Source of the DNA: Bacillota bacterium
GTDB lineage: Bacteria > Bacillota > Clostridia > Peptostreptococcales > Anaerovoracaceae
Assembly: GCA_022793795.1 (NCBI GenBank)
Contig: JAAWDM010000036.1
Location: 1-42,692, forward strand
Length of the DNA stretch: 42,692 nt
Direction of reading: 5' to 3'
Notes under the pieces: generated by a model
Told to the model about the DNA's origin: nothing
Seen by the model: only the letters and a program-made list of their open reading frames with translations
Database searches by the model: none
Part shown: in pieces, positions 1 to 8,338 of the stretch
Layout of the letters: every line of letters starts with the position of its first letter
Position numbering within the stretch: the first letter of the stretch is position 1
Made by a program: the position numbers and the translations under genes

Positions 1-116
1 ACGTCTACTGCTGCATCTACATGCATGGCGCTAAACGGTCCAACGCTGTAAGCCAAAATCAGAAAAAAACATAGCAAAAAACTAATGCCTTTTTTTACTG
101 CACTTTTTGTTTGCAT
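1..116 (-). CDS. N-terminus of a secreted protein (signal peptide only; cut by window edge)
   Basis: The 38 codons in the window read as a signal peptide: a basic start (MQTKSAVKKG), a hydrophobic core (ISFLLCFFLILAYSVG) and a small-residue stretch before AMHVDAAVD, where a signal peptidase could cut. The ATG at 116 is chosen over the ATG at 120 because the frame from 120 stops after 12 codons and the sequence AAAGGAG lies eight bases upstream of 116. The rest of the gene is outside the window, so function cannot be assigned. A sigma-A-like promoter and a nine-G tract lie upstream. Confidence 0.75.
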   Translation of the reverse strand, partial: MQTKSAVKKGISFLLCFFLILAYSVGPFSAMHVDAAVD

Positions 117-165
117 ACATGGTACTCCTTTCTCCATGAATCTAGAGGGTTAAGGGATATCCCAT

Positions 166-195
166 GTTATATAATACCATGAGGAAAACTGCCAA
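166..195 (-). promoter_or_regulatory. Putative sigma-A promoter of the secreted-protein gene
   Basis: On the minus strand, TTGGCA (190-195) and TATAAC (166-171) are separated by 18 bases, about 50 bases upstream of the ATG at 116. Both hexamers are close to consensus. Assigned by eye. Confidence 0.45.
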
Positions 196-204
196 ATAGG
201 TAGA

Positions 205-213
205 CCCCCCCCC
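205..213 (-). repeat. Nine-G homopolymer tract (C9 on the plus strand)
   Basis: An uninterrupted run of nine C on the plus strand lies nine bases upstream of the proposed -35 box of the secreted-protein gene. Runs of this length are prone to slippage and are unusual in an AT-rich intergenic region. It could change activator spacing, but no phase variation is shown here. Confidence 0.9.
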
Positions 214-485
214 ATTATTCCTTATGGCTGTATCATACTCCACTCTGCATGATTATGTCAATCAAAATTTTGCGAAAAACCGGTTATTCTGTCACTTTCT
301 GGACATTGAAACTACACAAAAAAGAATAAAAGAATGTAATATATAGTATAAATTCTCTTCGATTTTCTGTTTACTAAACTATAGCTTGTGCAATATATTT
401 CATGAAAACATTTACTTATTTTTTAAAGATTTTTATCTCTCAAATGCATGCCATATATACAATATATAATAATGAAGAAAATAAA
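214..485. other. Gene-free AT-rich intergenic region
   Basis: This is the bulk of the 400-base gap between the secreted-protein gene and the Cys-cluster gene. It is very AT-rich, with runs such as TATATACAATATATAATAATG near 454-474, and holds no reading frame with a ribosome binding site. Apart from the promoters at its two ends I see no recognisable element. Confidence 0.6.
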
Positions 486-514
486 TTGCTTTTCGCTGTG
501 GTATCAATTATACT
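486..514 (+). promoter_or_regulatory. Sigma-A promoter placed for a leaderless transcript
   Basis: TTGCTT (486-491), a 17-base spacer and TATACT (509-514) form a near-consensus promoter. The -10 box ends only six bases before the ATG at 521, so the predicted transcription start coincides with the start codon. No Shine-Dalgarno sequence is visible before that ATG. Confidence 0.65.
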
Positions 515-520
515 GAAATT

Positions 521-1117
521 ATGAAAACCACAATTACGAAACGAAAATGGGAGGCCATATACCGGCTTCTTAATCGGGTTAGTCCGGTAGATTATGACTG
601 CGGTACTCTATGCGGCGCGGCCTGTTGCATGTGTCCTGATACCAGCACAGATGGGGATGGCACAGACTATGAGATGGGAATTTATCTCTATCCCGGTGAA
701 GAAAAAATTCACGACAGGAAGGAGGAGACCTGGTTAAAATGGTCCGTGGAACGAGCTGAGGATTACGAATTTCCCGATTCTTGGTATGGAAATATCTATT
801 TCGTTCGGTGTAAAACACCGCCCCATTGTCCAAGAAATAAAAGACCGCTTCAATGCCGCATTTATCCGCTGGCGCCTCATATTACAGAGGACGGAGTACT
901 AACCTTAATTAGAAATCAAGAAGATTTGCCCTATGAATGTCCATTGATTGCAAAACATATGGAGTTAAATCCCAGCTTTGTCAAAGCCACTTATACGGTT
1001 TGGGTTCACCTTCTTCGCGATCCACTGATATTTGATCTGGTAGAGATGGATTCCAAACTGCGAATGATAGATGGCAGTTTATTAGAATTTGAGGAAGTCT
1101 CTATAAGTTTACCATAA
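521..1117 (+). CDS. YkgJ/UPF0153-like cysteine-cluster protein
   Basis: This 198-residue protein carries a dense N-terminal cysteine cluster (C27, C31, C35, C36, C38) and further cysteines at C97, C103, C112 and C140. The block RPLQCRIYPLAPH is typical of the YkgJ/UPF0153 group, thought to bind zinc or an iron-sulfur cluster; the physiological role is unknown. It has no signal peptide or membrane segment and should be cytosolic. The ATG at 521 is needed to include the first cysteines, since the next methionine is residue 52. There is no ribosome binding site, and the promoter sits so close that a leaderless mRNA is likely. It is monocistronic and ends at a hairpin shared with the convergent MATE gene. 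Confidence 0.8.
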   Translation: MKTTITKRKWEAIYRLLNRVSPVDYDCGTLCGAACCMCPDTSTDGDGTDYEMGIYLYPGEEKIHDRKEETWLKWSVERAEDYEFPDSWYGNIYFVRCKTPPHCPRNKRPLQCRIYPLAPHITEDGVLTLIRNQEDLPYECPLIAKHMELNPSFVKATYTVWVHLLRDPLIFDLVEMDSKLRMIDGSLLEFEEVSISLP

Positions 1118-1120
1118 AAA

Positions 1121-1155
1121 AATTATCGCCAACCTATAGGTTGGCGATTTCTTTC
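1121..1155. terminator. Bidirectional rho-independent terminator
   Basis: A perfect 10-bp stem, ATCGCCAACC (1125-1134) with GGTTGGCGAT (1139-1148), encloses a four-base loop. On the plus strand it is followed by TTCTTTCTT; on the minus strand it is followed by AATTTTTTT. It ends both convergent genes, and the stop codon of the MATE gene lies inside the stem. Confidence 0.85.
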
Positions 1156-2540
1156 TTATATAACCATCGCAATACCACTGCGCTATAGGTTAAACCCAAG
1201 ATTTCTGCAAGCGGAAAAGCGGTCCATGACAAGGTAACGCCTCCGATACGAATCAAAATATATGCCAGAGGCAAAATTCCTATGAGTTGGCGAAGCAAGG
1301 AACCGTATAGACTGAGCATACCGTGACCAGTTCCTTGAAATAAGGTAGAAGTCATGATGCCAAAGGCTGCCGGAATAAAGCAGATGCTGATGATACGCAG
1401 TGCAGGCACGCCTATCTTATACATCTCTGCCGAAGCATCAAACATGGATAAAAGAGCTGACGGAAACAGTTGAAACAGCAATGTGCCCAATGCCATGACA
1501 ATCAAGGCTATGGTAAGTCCCCACTTGTAAGTTTCCATAAGACGCTTCTTATTTTTTGCGCCATAGTTATATCCCATAATGGGCATAGCCCCTTGATTCA
1601 GTCCAAATACTGGCATAAATACAAAGGATTGCATCTTGAAATAAACCCCTAGCACCGCTACCGCTGTGGTGGAATAGGCTACCAAAATCATGTTGTAGAA
1701 TATGAGCATAACCGAGCCAATGGCCTGCATGATAATGGAAGGGAATCCTACCTTGTAGATATCCTTTACAATCCCCCAGTCCATTTTAAAGCCGCGAAGA
1801 CGGATTTCTACCAGGTGTTCCCCTTTCAGAATAATCACGACAGCTACAATCAAACTGCACAGCTGTCCAAAAACTGTGGCAATAGCTGCCCCTGCCACAC
1901 CCATGGCCGGAAACCCCATAAGGCCAAAGATTAAAATCGGGTCAAAGACGATATTCACAATAGCGCCTGTCAAGCTGCAAATCATGGGTGCAACCATATT
2001 ACCAGTGGATTGAAGCACCTTCTCCAACTGTACCTCTACATTGATAAATAAACATCCAATGCAAACGATGCGCATATAGGTCAGCGCTGCATCATAGATT
2101 TCTGTTCCCTCCTGTGCATAGGCTGAAACAAAGAATTTGGTCAAAAAAGCGCCTACAATAAAAAAAACTAAGTAATTAAATAGGCCGATACGAAGGCTAG
2201 CGCTGGCAGCCTTATTGGCACCCTCTTGATTTTTAGCGCCTAAAAGCCGCGCAATCAAAGAATTAACACCTACACCGCTTCCCACAGCTAGGGAGATAAT
2301 TAACATTTGAATGGGATTTACAATAGATACCGCAGTAAAAGCATCCTCGCTGAGCCAAGCCACGAAAATACTGTCTACCACATTATATAAGGCATTGATG
2401 GTCATAGATAGCATAGCCGGCCATGCCATACTAATGAGCAATTTCTTTACAGGCATAATACCCATTTTGTTCTCATGAACTGCTGAATTCTCATTTGGAT
2501 TCTGTTCTTCATTTCGTCGTAAAAGTTCTTTTTCTTCCAT
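1134..2540 (-). CDS. MATE family efflux transporter
   Basis: A 468-residue polytopic membrane protein with about 12 hydrophobic segments in two halves, typical of MATE (MatE) Na+/H+-driven exporters of drugs and cationic metabolites. Typical stretches are MAWPAMLSMTINALYNVVDS near the N-terminus and FGLNQGAMPIMGYNYGAKN at the start of the second half. The ATG at 2540 is preferred over an upstream in-frame one at 2588 because AGAGGG lies five bases before it, and the extra 16 codons would span the probable leader. The substrate cannot be inferred. It is transcribed alone from a strong promoter at 2572-2600. Confidence 0.9.
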   Translation of the reverse strand: MEEKELLRRNEEQNPNENSAVHENKMGIMPVKKLLISMAWPAMLSMTINALYNVVDSIFVAWLSEDAFTAVSIVNPIQMLIISLAVGSGVGVNSLIARLLGAKNQEGANKAASASLRIGLFNYLVFFIVGAFLTKFFVSAYAQEGTEIYDAALTYMRIVCIGCLFINVEVQLEKVLQSTGNMVAPMICSLTGAIVNIVFDPILIFGLMGFPAMGVAGAAIATVFGQLCSLIVAVVIILKGEHLVEIRLRGFKMDWGIVKDIYKVGFPSIIMQAIGSVMLIFYNMILVAYSTTAVAVLGVYFKMQSFVFMPVFGLNQGAMPIMGYNYGAKNKKRLMETYKWGLTIALIVMALGTLLFQLFPSALLSMFDASAEMYKIGVPALRIISICFIPAAFGIMTSTLFQGTGHGMLSLYGSLLRQLIGILPLAYILIRIGGVTLSWTAFPLAEILGLTYSAVVLRWLYKKEIANL

Positions 2541-2571
2541 AATATCCCTCTTTTCTCTCTCATGAAGAGAT

Positions 2572-2600
2572 ATTATACCAAAAAACATTTACAAATACAA
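2572..2600 (-). promoter_or_regulatory. Sigma-A promoter of the MATE gene
   Basis: On the minus strand, TTGTAT (2595-2600), a 17-base spacer and a perfect TATAAT (2572-2577) preceded by TGG (extended -10). The predicted start lies about 25 bases upstream of the MATE ATG. Confidence 0.75.
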
Positions 2601-2720
2601 GATTTATGGTATGATATTTTAGGTATTATCCACCATATTTTATGTGTATCTGATTGATAAAGAATATAAACCACACGATCAATTGATATTTGGCCGTGAA
2701 AAATGAAAGGATATAGAAGT

Positions 2721-4313
2721 ATGACAACACGATTGGAAGAAATCAACGCTCGACGGATTTTTGGCATCATCTCCCATCCAGATGCTGGTAAAACCACGCT
2801 GACCGAAAAACTATTGCTTCATGGCGGCGCCATTCGGGAAGCTGGTACAGTCAAAGCCAGAAGAAACGCTAAGTTCGCCACTTCAGACTGGATGGAGATT
2901 GAAAAACAAAGAGGTATCTCTGTCACCTCCTCTGTCATGCAATTTACTTATGACGATAAAGTGATTTCCATCATGGATACCCCAGGTCATAATGACTTTG
3001 GCGAGGACACTTATCGAATTCTCACATCTGTGGACAGTGCAGTCATGGTCATCGACGGCGCTAAGGGTATTGAAACCCAAACAAAAAAACTATTTAAGGT
3101 CTGCAGTATGCGAGGAATTCCCATCTTTACCTTTATCAATAAATTAGATCGGGAAACGAAAGACCCTTTCGATCTGGTGCAGGAACTGGAAGATGTGCTT
3201 GGACTTCCTTCGACCCCAGTAACCTGGCCGATTGGAAGCGGCCTGACCTTTGAAGGAATTTACGATATCTTAAAAAATGAAGTTCATCTGTACAAAGCTG
3301 GCAAAACCATAGTCCTTGGAGAGGATGGCGTCTTTGGCGAAGAGCTTGAAGGTGAAATTGCAGGCTACAACCTTTCCGCTCTGCGGGATGAGATTGAACT
3401 GATTCAAGGCGCTGGAAATGAATTTGATATGGAGAAAATCTCCGCGGGAAAACTCTCTCCTGTCTTTTTCGGATCCGCTCTGGCGGACTTCGGTACCATT
3501 CCGTTTCTCAATCACTTTTTAGATATGTCCCCTGCCCCTGGCCCCCGCAAAACCACTACAGGACAGGTACAGCCTACCGACGATTTTTTCAGTGGCTTTA
3601 TCTTCAAAATTCAGGCCAATATGAATCCTGCTCACCGAGACAGACTGGCCTTTTTCCGTATCTGTTCCGGTACCTTTGAGCGCGGTATGTCAGTGATCCT
3701 TTCCAGAACTGGAAAAGAAATGAAGCTGGCCCAATCCACCATGCTCATGGCCAATGAGAGAGAAAACGTGGAACACGCCATTGCAGGCGACATTATTGGT
3801 ATTTACGATACGGGAAACTATCAGATCGGCGATACTCTGACCACCACCAAAGGGCCTTTGTTCTTTGAATCGCTGCCAACCTTCCCACCAGAACTGTTCG
3901 CTTTAGTAACTCCAAAGAACACCATGAAGGCCAAGCAGTTTCAAAAGGGTGTGGATCAGCTAGCCCAGGAAGGAGCCATCCAGGTCTATCGCGATCAATA
4001 TAACGATGTGGTCATCGGCGCTGTAGGACAGCTCCAATTTGAAGTCTTTGAGTACCGTCTCAAGAACGAATACAATGCCGAAATTCGTCTGGATAGATTG
4101 GAATTCAGCGTGGCCCGCTGGCTTGACATCGATCCAGATAACACAGAAACTCTGGAGGCGGTAAAGGAGGTACTGGATTCTAGAACCAAGCTGGTCTTCG
4201 ACCACTTCAAACGGCCGCTGGTGCTTTTCGCCAACCAATTTACCTTAAATTATTTTGCAGAGAAACATCCTGACATTCATTTGGTAGAGGCTTTGGATGT
4301 AAAACAATATTAA
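2721..4313 (+). CDS. prfC: Peptide chain release factor 3 (RF3)
   Basis: This translational GTPase recycles RF1/RF2 from the ribosome after peptide release. The 530-residue length matches the family. G motifs are clear: G1 HPDAGKT (residues 19-25), G3 DTPGH (86-90) and G4 NKLD (140-143), followed by the RF3-type EF-Tu-like domains II and III. The stretch MQTKKLFKVCSMRGIP-like region (QTKKLFKVCSMRGIP) is typical of RF3 rather than EF-G. The ATG at 2721 is chosen because AAAGG lies about ten bases upstream and MTTRLEEINARRIFGIISHP matches the usual start; the ATG at 2703 would place that site inside the gene. It is monocistronic and ends at a hairpin. Confidence 0.96.
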   Translation: MTTRLEEINARRIFGIISHPDAGKTTLTEKLLLHGGAIREAGTVKARRNAKFATSDWMEIEKQRGISVTSSVMQFTYDDKVISIMDTPGHNDFGEDTYRILTSVDSAVMVIDGAKGIETQTKKLFKVCSMRGIPIFTFINKLDRETKDPFDLVQELEDVLGLPSTPVTWPIGSGLTFEGIYDILKNEVHLYKAGKTIVLGEDGVFGEELEGEIAGYNLSALRDEIELIQGAGNEFDMEKISAGKLSPVFFGSALADFGTIPFLNHFLDMSPAPGPRKTTTGQVQPTDDFFSGFIFKIQANMNPAHRDRLAFFRICSGTFERGMSVILSRTGKEMKLAQSTMLMANERENVEHAIAGDIIGIYDTGNYQIGDTLTTTKGPLFFESLPTFPPELFALVTPKNTMKAKQFQKGVDQLAQEGAIQVYRDQYNDVVIGAVGQLQFEVFEYRLKNEYNAEIRLDRLEFSVARWLDIDPDNTETLEAVKEVLDSRTKLVFDHFKRPLVLFANQFTLNYFAEKHPDIHLVEALDVKQY

Positions 4314-4323
4314 ATATTTACAC

Positions 4324-4361
4324 AAAAAGCGGGTTTGTCATATGGACATTCCCGCTTTTCT
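4324..4361. terminator. Bidirectional terminator between prfC and the lipoprotein gene
   Basis: AAAAGCGGG (4325-4333) pairs with CCCGCTTTT (4351-4359) around a 17-base loop that contains a further GTC/GAC pairing. T runs flank the stem on both strands, so it can end both convergent genes. Confidence 0.85.
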
Positions 4362-4405
4362 ATTGCATCTGTTGTCTCTCAACTGGTTTAAGACTTTACT
4401 TGTAT

Positions 4406-5068
4406 TTAGCTGGCCTTACCGGTCTGAATCATTCCCAGAATCGCTTCCAATACTGCGCTCTTTTCAGTTTCATTGTTGTATGTACCAGTGAAAATTACGA
4501 TCTTTCCATCGATGATAGCGCTAACAGACATCTGGGTCTGGGAACCGCCGTCGATAACAGCCTCTCTGCCGCCTAAAGCTTCAATATCAGCTTCGGTCAG
4601 AGCGCCCTGTTCAATCATCAGATCCAGCAAATCATCGGTTAAAGTAATGCTGGATTCGAAATAGATAACCGGCTCTTCTTTAAACATACGCATTTCCTTC
4701 AAGCCGATTTCATAGCCGTCAATCCCTAAAGAACCAGCCTGTTCTACAATGGTATCCATATCCTTTTCAGTAAAAGGTCCATCATAAGCCTGAGAAACAA
4801 TGGCATTGACATTGGCGCACTTGCCTTCTGGATTTCCGCTTTCATATACTTCCTTATCGTAGATTGCAAATCCCAATGTGCTGTCATAGACCCACTTGTC
4901 TGCATCATACTGGGCGCTGAAACCGTTACCAGTAGCTGTCTCGGCATTACCCAAAGTAACTTCTTCCATAACTGGATAATCTGCTGTGTCATCTCCACAA
5001 GCTGCAAACATGAATATCATGACAAAAACGAGCAGCAGAGAAAACACTTTTTTCTTGTAATTCATCAT
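4406..5068 (-). CDS. Predicted lipoprotein of unknown function
   Basis: A 220-residue protein with a lipoprotein signal peptide: basic MMNYKKK, a hydrophobic core and the lipobox FAAC with the lipidated cysteine at residue 24. The mature part is acidic and has no domain I recognise. It contains a phrase DKWVYDSTLGFAIYD and an ending YNNETEKSAVLEAILGMIQ seen in small clostridial lipoproteins that bind nothing known. AGGAGG lies nine bases before the ATG. It should be anchored to the outer face of the membrane. It lies directly downstream of rnpB in the same direction. Confidence 0.8.
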   Translation of the reverse strand: MMNYKKKVFSLLLVFVMIFMFAACGDDTADYPVMEEVTLGNAETATGNGFSAQYDADKWVYDSTLGFAIYDKEVYESGNPEGKCANVNAIVSQAYDGPFTEKDMDTIVEQAGSLGIDGYEIGLKEMRMFKEEPVIYFESSITLTDDLLDLMIEQGALTEADIEALGGREAVIDGGSQTQMSVSAIIDGKIVIFTGTYNNETEKSAVLEAILGMIQTGKAS

Positions 5069-5125
5069 TTTTCATTTCCTCCTAATGATTTTATGTCGCA
5101 AAATGCGTTCATATAATATATAAAT

Positions 5126-5508
5126 GGGCAAAGCTATAAGCCGGGTTCTGTATTAGACAATCATCTATCTCGACTTACCATTGCTGATAAGCTCTAGCGA
5201 CCTACCTTACGGGTCGGCAAACGGGCCGCCGCCTTTCTTGACCCTACTTGGTCTTGCTCCAGATGGGGTTTACACGGCCAGCATGTCTCCATACTGCCGG
5301 TGAGCTCTTACCTCGCCATTTCAACCTTACCACAGCACGGCCTTTGTTTTGCACTAGGCAAAACGTAAGCGCGCCTGTTTCGGCGGTATGTTTCTGTTGC
5401 ACTTTCCCTATGGTTACCCACGCCAGACGTTATCTGGCATCTTCGCCCTGTGGAGCCCGGACTTTCCTCATGAGCCCTGATAGACCCACGCGATTGTCTG
5501 CTTTACCC
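5126..5508 (-). ncRNA. rnpB: RNase P RNA, type A
   Basis: Catalytic RNA of RNase P, which matures tRNA 5' ends. On the minus strand the conserved block GAGGAAAGTCCGGGC lies near the 5' end and ACAGAACCCGGCTTAT near the 3' end. The termini pair as helix P1 (GGGTAAAGC with GCTTTGCCC, one wobble), which sets the ends to within a few bases. Other hallmarks are GGTAAGGTTGAAATGGCGA and GAGCTCACCGGC. About 383 nt is normal for type A. Open frames across it on either strand are spurious. Confidence 0.96.
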
Positions 5509-5511
5509 AAA

Positions 5512-5540
5512 TTCATATCTTGTATGTATGATTAAAACAA
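5512..5540 (-). promoter_or_regulatory. Putative rnpB promoter
   Basis: On the minus strand TTGTTT (5535-5540), a 17-base spacer and TATGAA (5512-5517) end a few bases before the P1 helix of rnpB. The -35 box overlaps the last codons of the upstream 35-codon gene. Confidence 0.5.
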
Positions 5541-5639
5541 GTAACCCACAAAGGTAATAGAATAGGCTACTACCATGGCTGCAATCAATATGACTGCCAC
5601 CACTTTAGCAATCGTCTTTCTGTTTTTTTGTTTTTTCAT
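5532..5639 (-). CDS. Small single-pass membrane protein (35 residues)
   Basis: A short frame with basic start MKKQKNRKTIAK followed by one hydrophobic helix (VVAVILIAAMVVAYSITFVGYLF). The sequence AGGGGGAC lies about seven bases before its ATG, a credible ribosome binding site. The size and layout resemble the tiny DUF4044/Prli42-type membrane proteins of Firmicutes, one of which anchors the Listeria stressosome; this resemblance is in overall design only and I cannot confirm homology. It lies between nif3 and rnpB in the same direction and is probably co-transcribed with nif3. Confidence 0.7.
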   Translation of the reverse strand: MKKQKNRKTIAKVVAVILIAAMVVAYSITFVGYLF

Positions 5640-5665
5640 TCTACCGTCCCCCTGTTTTAGTCCCC

Positions 5666-6448
5666 CTATAATATGATAAACGGATTAAAATTAACCTCTG
5701 AAAGCATGACTCTAACACCGTCTGGTATGAGCCTTTGCAGCCACTCCCTCATGTTCTCCATAAAGATGTATTCTGTCCCAAAATGACCTAAATCCAGCAG
5801 ATTCATTCCTGTCTCCCTGGCCGCCTGGGCCGTATGATACTTTACGTCGCCGGTAATAAACAGGTCGCACCCTGCAACTCTGGCCTGCTCAAGAAACTCC
5901 GCCCCAGCGCCAGTACAAAGTCCTACCTTCTCTACCACAGCCTCTGGATTTCCCGTAAAGCGGAACTGATTGCGAGGCAATCTAAGCCACTTCTCAATCT
6001 GCAAAACATATTCTCTGACGGTACACGCTCCGTCAATCAATCCCTCTCTGCAGATGCCAGTTTCCTCACCTGCAATGGGACGAATATCTTTTAAGTGGAG
6101 CAATCTGCCTAAATAGTCATTATTTCCACCTGCACACTTATCGAAAGGCGTATGCGTGGAATATACAGAAATTCCTGCTTGTACCAGCCTGCATACATAG
6201 TTTCCCACCATATCAGATTGATCGATCTGCCGAAGACTTCCAAACAGCAGCGGATGATGGGTGATAATCAACTTAATTCCTTGACGTGCAGCCTCATCGA
6301 TGACTTCCTCGGTAATTTCCAGAGCCACCAGGATTTCTTGAACGTCTGGATTTCCCAATTTCACTTGAAAACCAGAATTGTCCCAATTTTCCTGTGACGA
6401 AAGAGGAAAATACTCTTCGATTCCTTTCACAATTTCACATATCCGCAT
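5666..6448 (-). CDS. Nif3-like dinuclear metal centre hexameric protein
   Basis: A 260-residue member of the NIF3/YqfO family, proteins that form toroidal hexamers with two metal ions per subunit; in vivo function is unsettled. Visible metal-site motifs are THHPLLF and STHTPFDKCAGGNNDYL in the N-terminal half and LLDLGHFGTEY near the C-terminus. The ATG at 6448 is preferred because GAGGAG lies seven bases upstream; an in-frame ATG six codons earlier is less likely. The gene overlaps the end of trmK by 14 bases, a pairing common in Firmicutes. Confidence 0.9.
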   Translation of the reverse strand: MRICEIVKGIEEYFPLSSQENWDNSGFQVKLGNPDVQEILVALEITEEVIDEAARQGIKLIITHHPLLFGSLRQIDQSDMVGNYVCRLVQAGISVYSTHTPFDKCAGGNNDYLGRLLHLKDIRPIAGEETGICREGLIDGACTVREYVLQIEKWLRLPRNQFRFTGNPEAVVEKVGLCTGAGAEFLEQARVAGCDLFITGDVKYHTAQAARETGMNLLDLGHFGTEYIFMENMREWLQRLIPDGVRVMLSEVNFNPFIIL

Positions 6449-7160
6449 GAAGTTTCTCCTCGTCATGAAGTAAGTCGTTTAAATAATCGATTCTATATCT
6501 TTGGGCCCGTAGCTTTTTAGAGGGTTGCTTCCCCTCTATCATGCTTTGCAAAATCTCTTCTTCAATATGTAATTTTCCCATCAAATATTCCTGGGTCAGA
6601 GAATTACGAAATTCCAACAGCTTTCTGGGATACTGATATTCAATACGATCAGCGCCCAAATCTTTGGTAACCGCCACCTCTTTAGGTATGGCTGTGAGGA
6701 TTTCGCAGATGTATTTTCCTTCGCGAACTAACTGTTCGTTTATAATGGAAAAGCCATGATGATAGAGCCAATGACGCAACCTACCCACATTGTTTCTCGG
6801 CTGCAGAACAAACCGGTTAAAGGAGAGAGATTTTTCCAGGTCTCTTTCCATAATTTCTGTCATTAAAATGCCGCCCATACCGGCTATCACCACTACGTCC
6901 ACCTCTGCCGGCTCTAATACCTGAAGACCATCGCCTAGGCGAAAATCAAATTGGGTCGTTTCCGAGAATCTCTGACTGCAGTTGGTTTTGGCTTTTTCCA
7001 AGGAACCTGCGCTCACATCTGCCATAATCACATGGGGACAGATGGCTTTTTCCCATAAAAAAGCAGGTAGAAAACCATGATCTGTACCAATGTCAGCCAT
7101 GGTTTCTCCCTCTTTTATTTCACTTGCAAGCGCCATCAGGCGCGGTGTTAAATTCACCAT
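6435..7160 (-). CDS. trmK: tRNA (adenine(22)-N1)-methyltransferase
   Basis: A 241-residue SAM-dependent methyltransferase of the TrmK/YqfN family, which methylates N1 of A22 in tRNA. The SAM-binding motif is MADIGTDHGFLP (about residues 21-32); a second conserved stretch is VVVIAGMGGILMTEI, followed by FVLQPRNNVGRLRHWLYHHGF. The ATG overlaps the stop of sigA by one base (TAATG), indicating translational coupling. Position between sigA and nif3 is the usual Firmicute order. Confidence 0.93.
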   Translation of the reverse strand: MVNLTPRLMALASEIKEGETMADIGTDHGFLPAFLWEKAICPHVIMADVSAGSLEKAKTNCSQRFSETTQFDFRLGDGLQVLEPAEVDVVVIAGMGGILMTEIMERDLEKSLSFNRFVLQPRNNVGRLRHWLYHHGFSIINEQLVREGKYICEILTAIPKEVAVTKDLGADRIEYQYPRKLLEFRNSLTQEYLMGKLHIEEEILQSMIEGKQPSKKLRAQRYRIDYLNDLLHDEEKLHADM

Positions 7161-8338
7161 TATTCCAGGTAATCCTTCAATTTTTTGCTTCTGCTTGGAT
7201 GACGGAGTTTACGCAGCGCTTTGGCTTCAATCTGCCGAATCCGCTCTCTGGTTACATCAAACTCCTTGCCTACCTCCTCCAGAGTTCTGGCCCGGCCATC
7301 CTCCAGACCAAAACGAAGTTTCAGCACCTTCTGTTCTCTCTCTGTCAGAGTATCCAGCACTTCTACCAGTTGTTCTTTTAACATAGAAAAAGCCGCTGCT
7401 TCTGCTGGTGCAGGCACATCTTCATCAGGAATAAAATCTCCCAAATGGCTATCCTCTTCCTCACCGATAGGCGTTTCTAAAGATACCGGTTCTTGGGCAA
7501 TCTTCTGAATTTCACGAACCTTTTCTACAGAAAGGCTCATTTCTTCTGCAATCTCCTCTGGGGTCGGTTCACGACCATAGGTCTGCAACAGCTGACGAGA
7601 TACTCGAATCAACTTATTGATAGTCTCCACCATATGAACTGGAATACGAATGGTTCTGGCTTGGTCCGCAATGGAACGGGTAATAGCCTGCCGAATCCAC
7701 CAAGTCGCATAGGTTGAAAACTTATATCCCTTCCTGTAATCAAATTTATCTACTGCTTTAATCAGGCCCAGATTTCCTTCCTGGATCAAATCTAAAAAGA
7801 GCATCCCTCTTCCCACATAGCGTTTGGCAATGCTGACTACCAGACGCAGGTTTGCTTCGCAGAGACGTTTTTTCGCATCCTCGTCTCCCTGCTCCATCCG
7901 TTTGGCCAGTTCGATTTCTTCCTCCGCTGAAAGCAGAGGCACCTTACCGATTTCCTTCAGATACATTCTCACCGGATCATCGACGGCAATTCCCTTTGGA
8001 ATGGAAGCTTCTAAATCCATGTCTGCTCCCTCATCCATCACTTGATCTGGGTCCTCAGAAAGATCAATGTTTTCATCCAAAAGTACATCGAAATCTTCTT
8101 CTGTCTCTGATACAATCTCAATGCCTTTTGCCATGAGACTATCATAGATATCATCCATCTGATTTTTATCCAGTTCGGTAGATTCCAGCACATCCGCAAT
8201 GGCTGAATAAGTCAGCTTATTCTTCATGCTCTTGCTTTTTTCTACCAGTTCATTGATGATTTCCTGCTTCTTATCTATCTGAGACTCAGCCGCAGCATTT
8301 TCATTCTGTTGTATCATGTTTTTATTTTCTGTTACCAT
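7160..8338 (-). CDS. sigA: Primary RNA polymerase sigma factor (sigma-70/sigma-A)
   Basis: Housekeeping sigma factor, 392 residues. Region 1.2 lies at about 120-150, region 2 at 165-235 with [20 protein letters not shown] and the -10 melting segment [15 protein letters not shown], region 3 at about 240-315, and region 4 at 330-392 with the helix-turn-helix [19 protein letters not shown]. The N-terminal region is short and acidic, as in Firmicutes. Its ATG overlaps the dnaG stop by one base, and GGGGGAAG near the end of dnaG serves as ribosome binding site. It forms the classical macromolecular synthesis operon with dnaG. Confidence 0.97.
   Translation of the reverse strand: MVTENKNMIQQNENAAAESQIDKKQEIINELVEKSKSMKNKLTYSAIADVLESTELDKNQMDDIYDSLMAKGIEIVSETEEDFDVLLDENIDLSEDPDQVMDEGADMDLEASIPKGIAVDDPVRMYLKEIGKVPLLSAEEEIELAKRMEQGDEDAKKRLCEANLRLVVSIAKRYVGRGMLFLDLIQEGNLGLIKAVDKFDYRKGYKFSTYATWWIRQAITRSIADQARTIRIPVHMVETINKLIRVSRQLLQTYGREPTPEEIAEEMSLSVEKVREIQKIAQEPVSLETPIGEEEDSHLGDFIPDEDVPAPAEAAAFSMLKEQLVEVLDTLTEREQKVLKLRFGLEDGRARTLEEVGKEFDVTRERIRQIEAKALRKLRHPSRSKKLKDYLE

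Noticed and set aside
166..240. Possible cyclic-di-GMP riboswitch upstream of the secreted-protein gene
   Set aside because: None of the conserved aptamer segments are present; only the G tract drew attention.
2703..2720. Upstream in-frame ATG for prfC
   Set aside because: The ATG at 2721 has the ribosome binding site and gives the conserved RF3 N-terminus.
2573..2797. 74-codon minus-strand open frame before the MATE gene
   Set aside because: It overlaps the strong MATE promoter and the prfC start, and has no ribosome binding site.
5248..5535. 95-codon plus-strand open frame
   Set aside because: It lies within the RNase P RNA gene on the opposite strand, whose conserved ends and P1 helix are clear.
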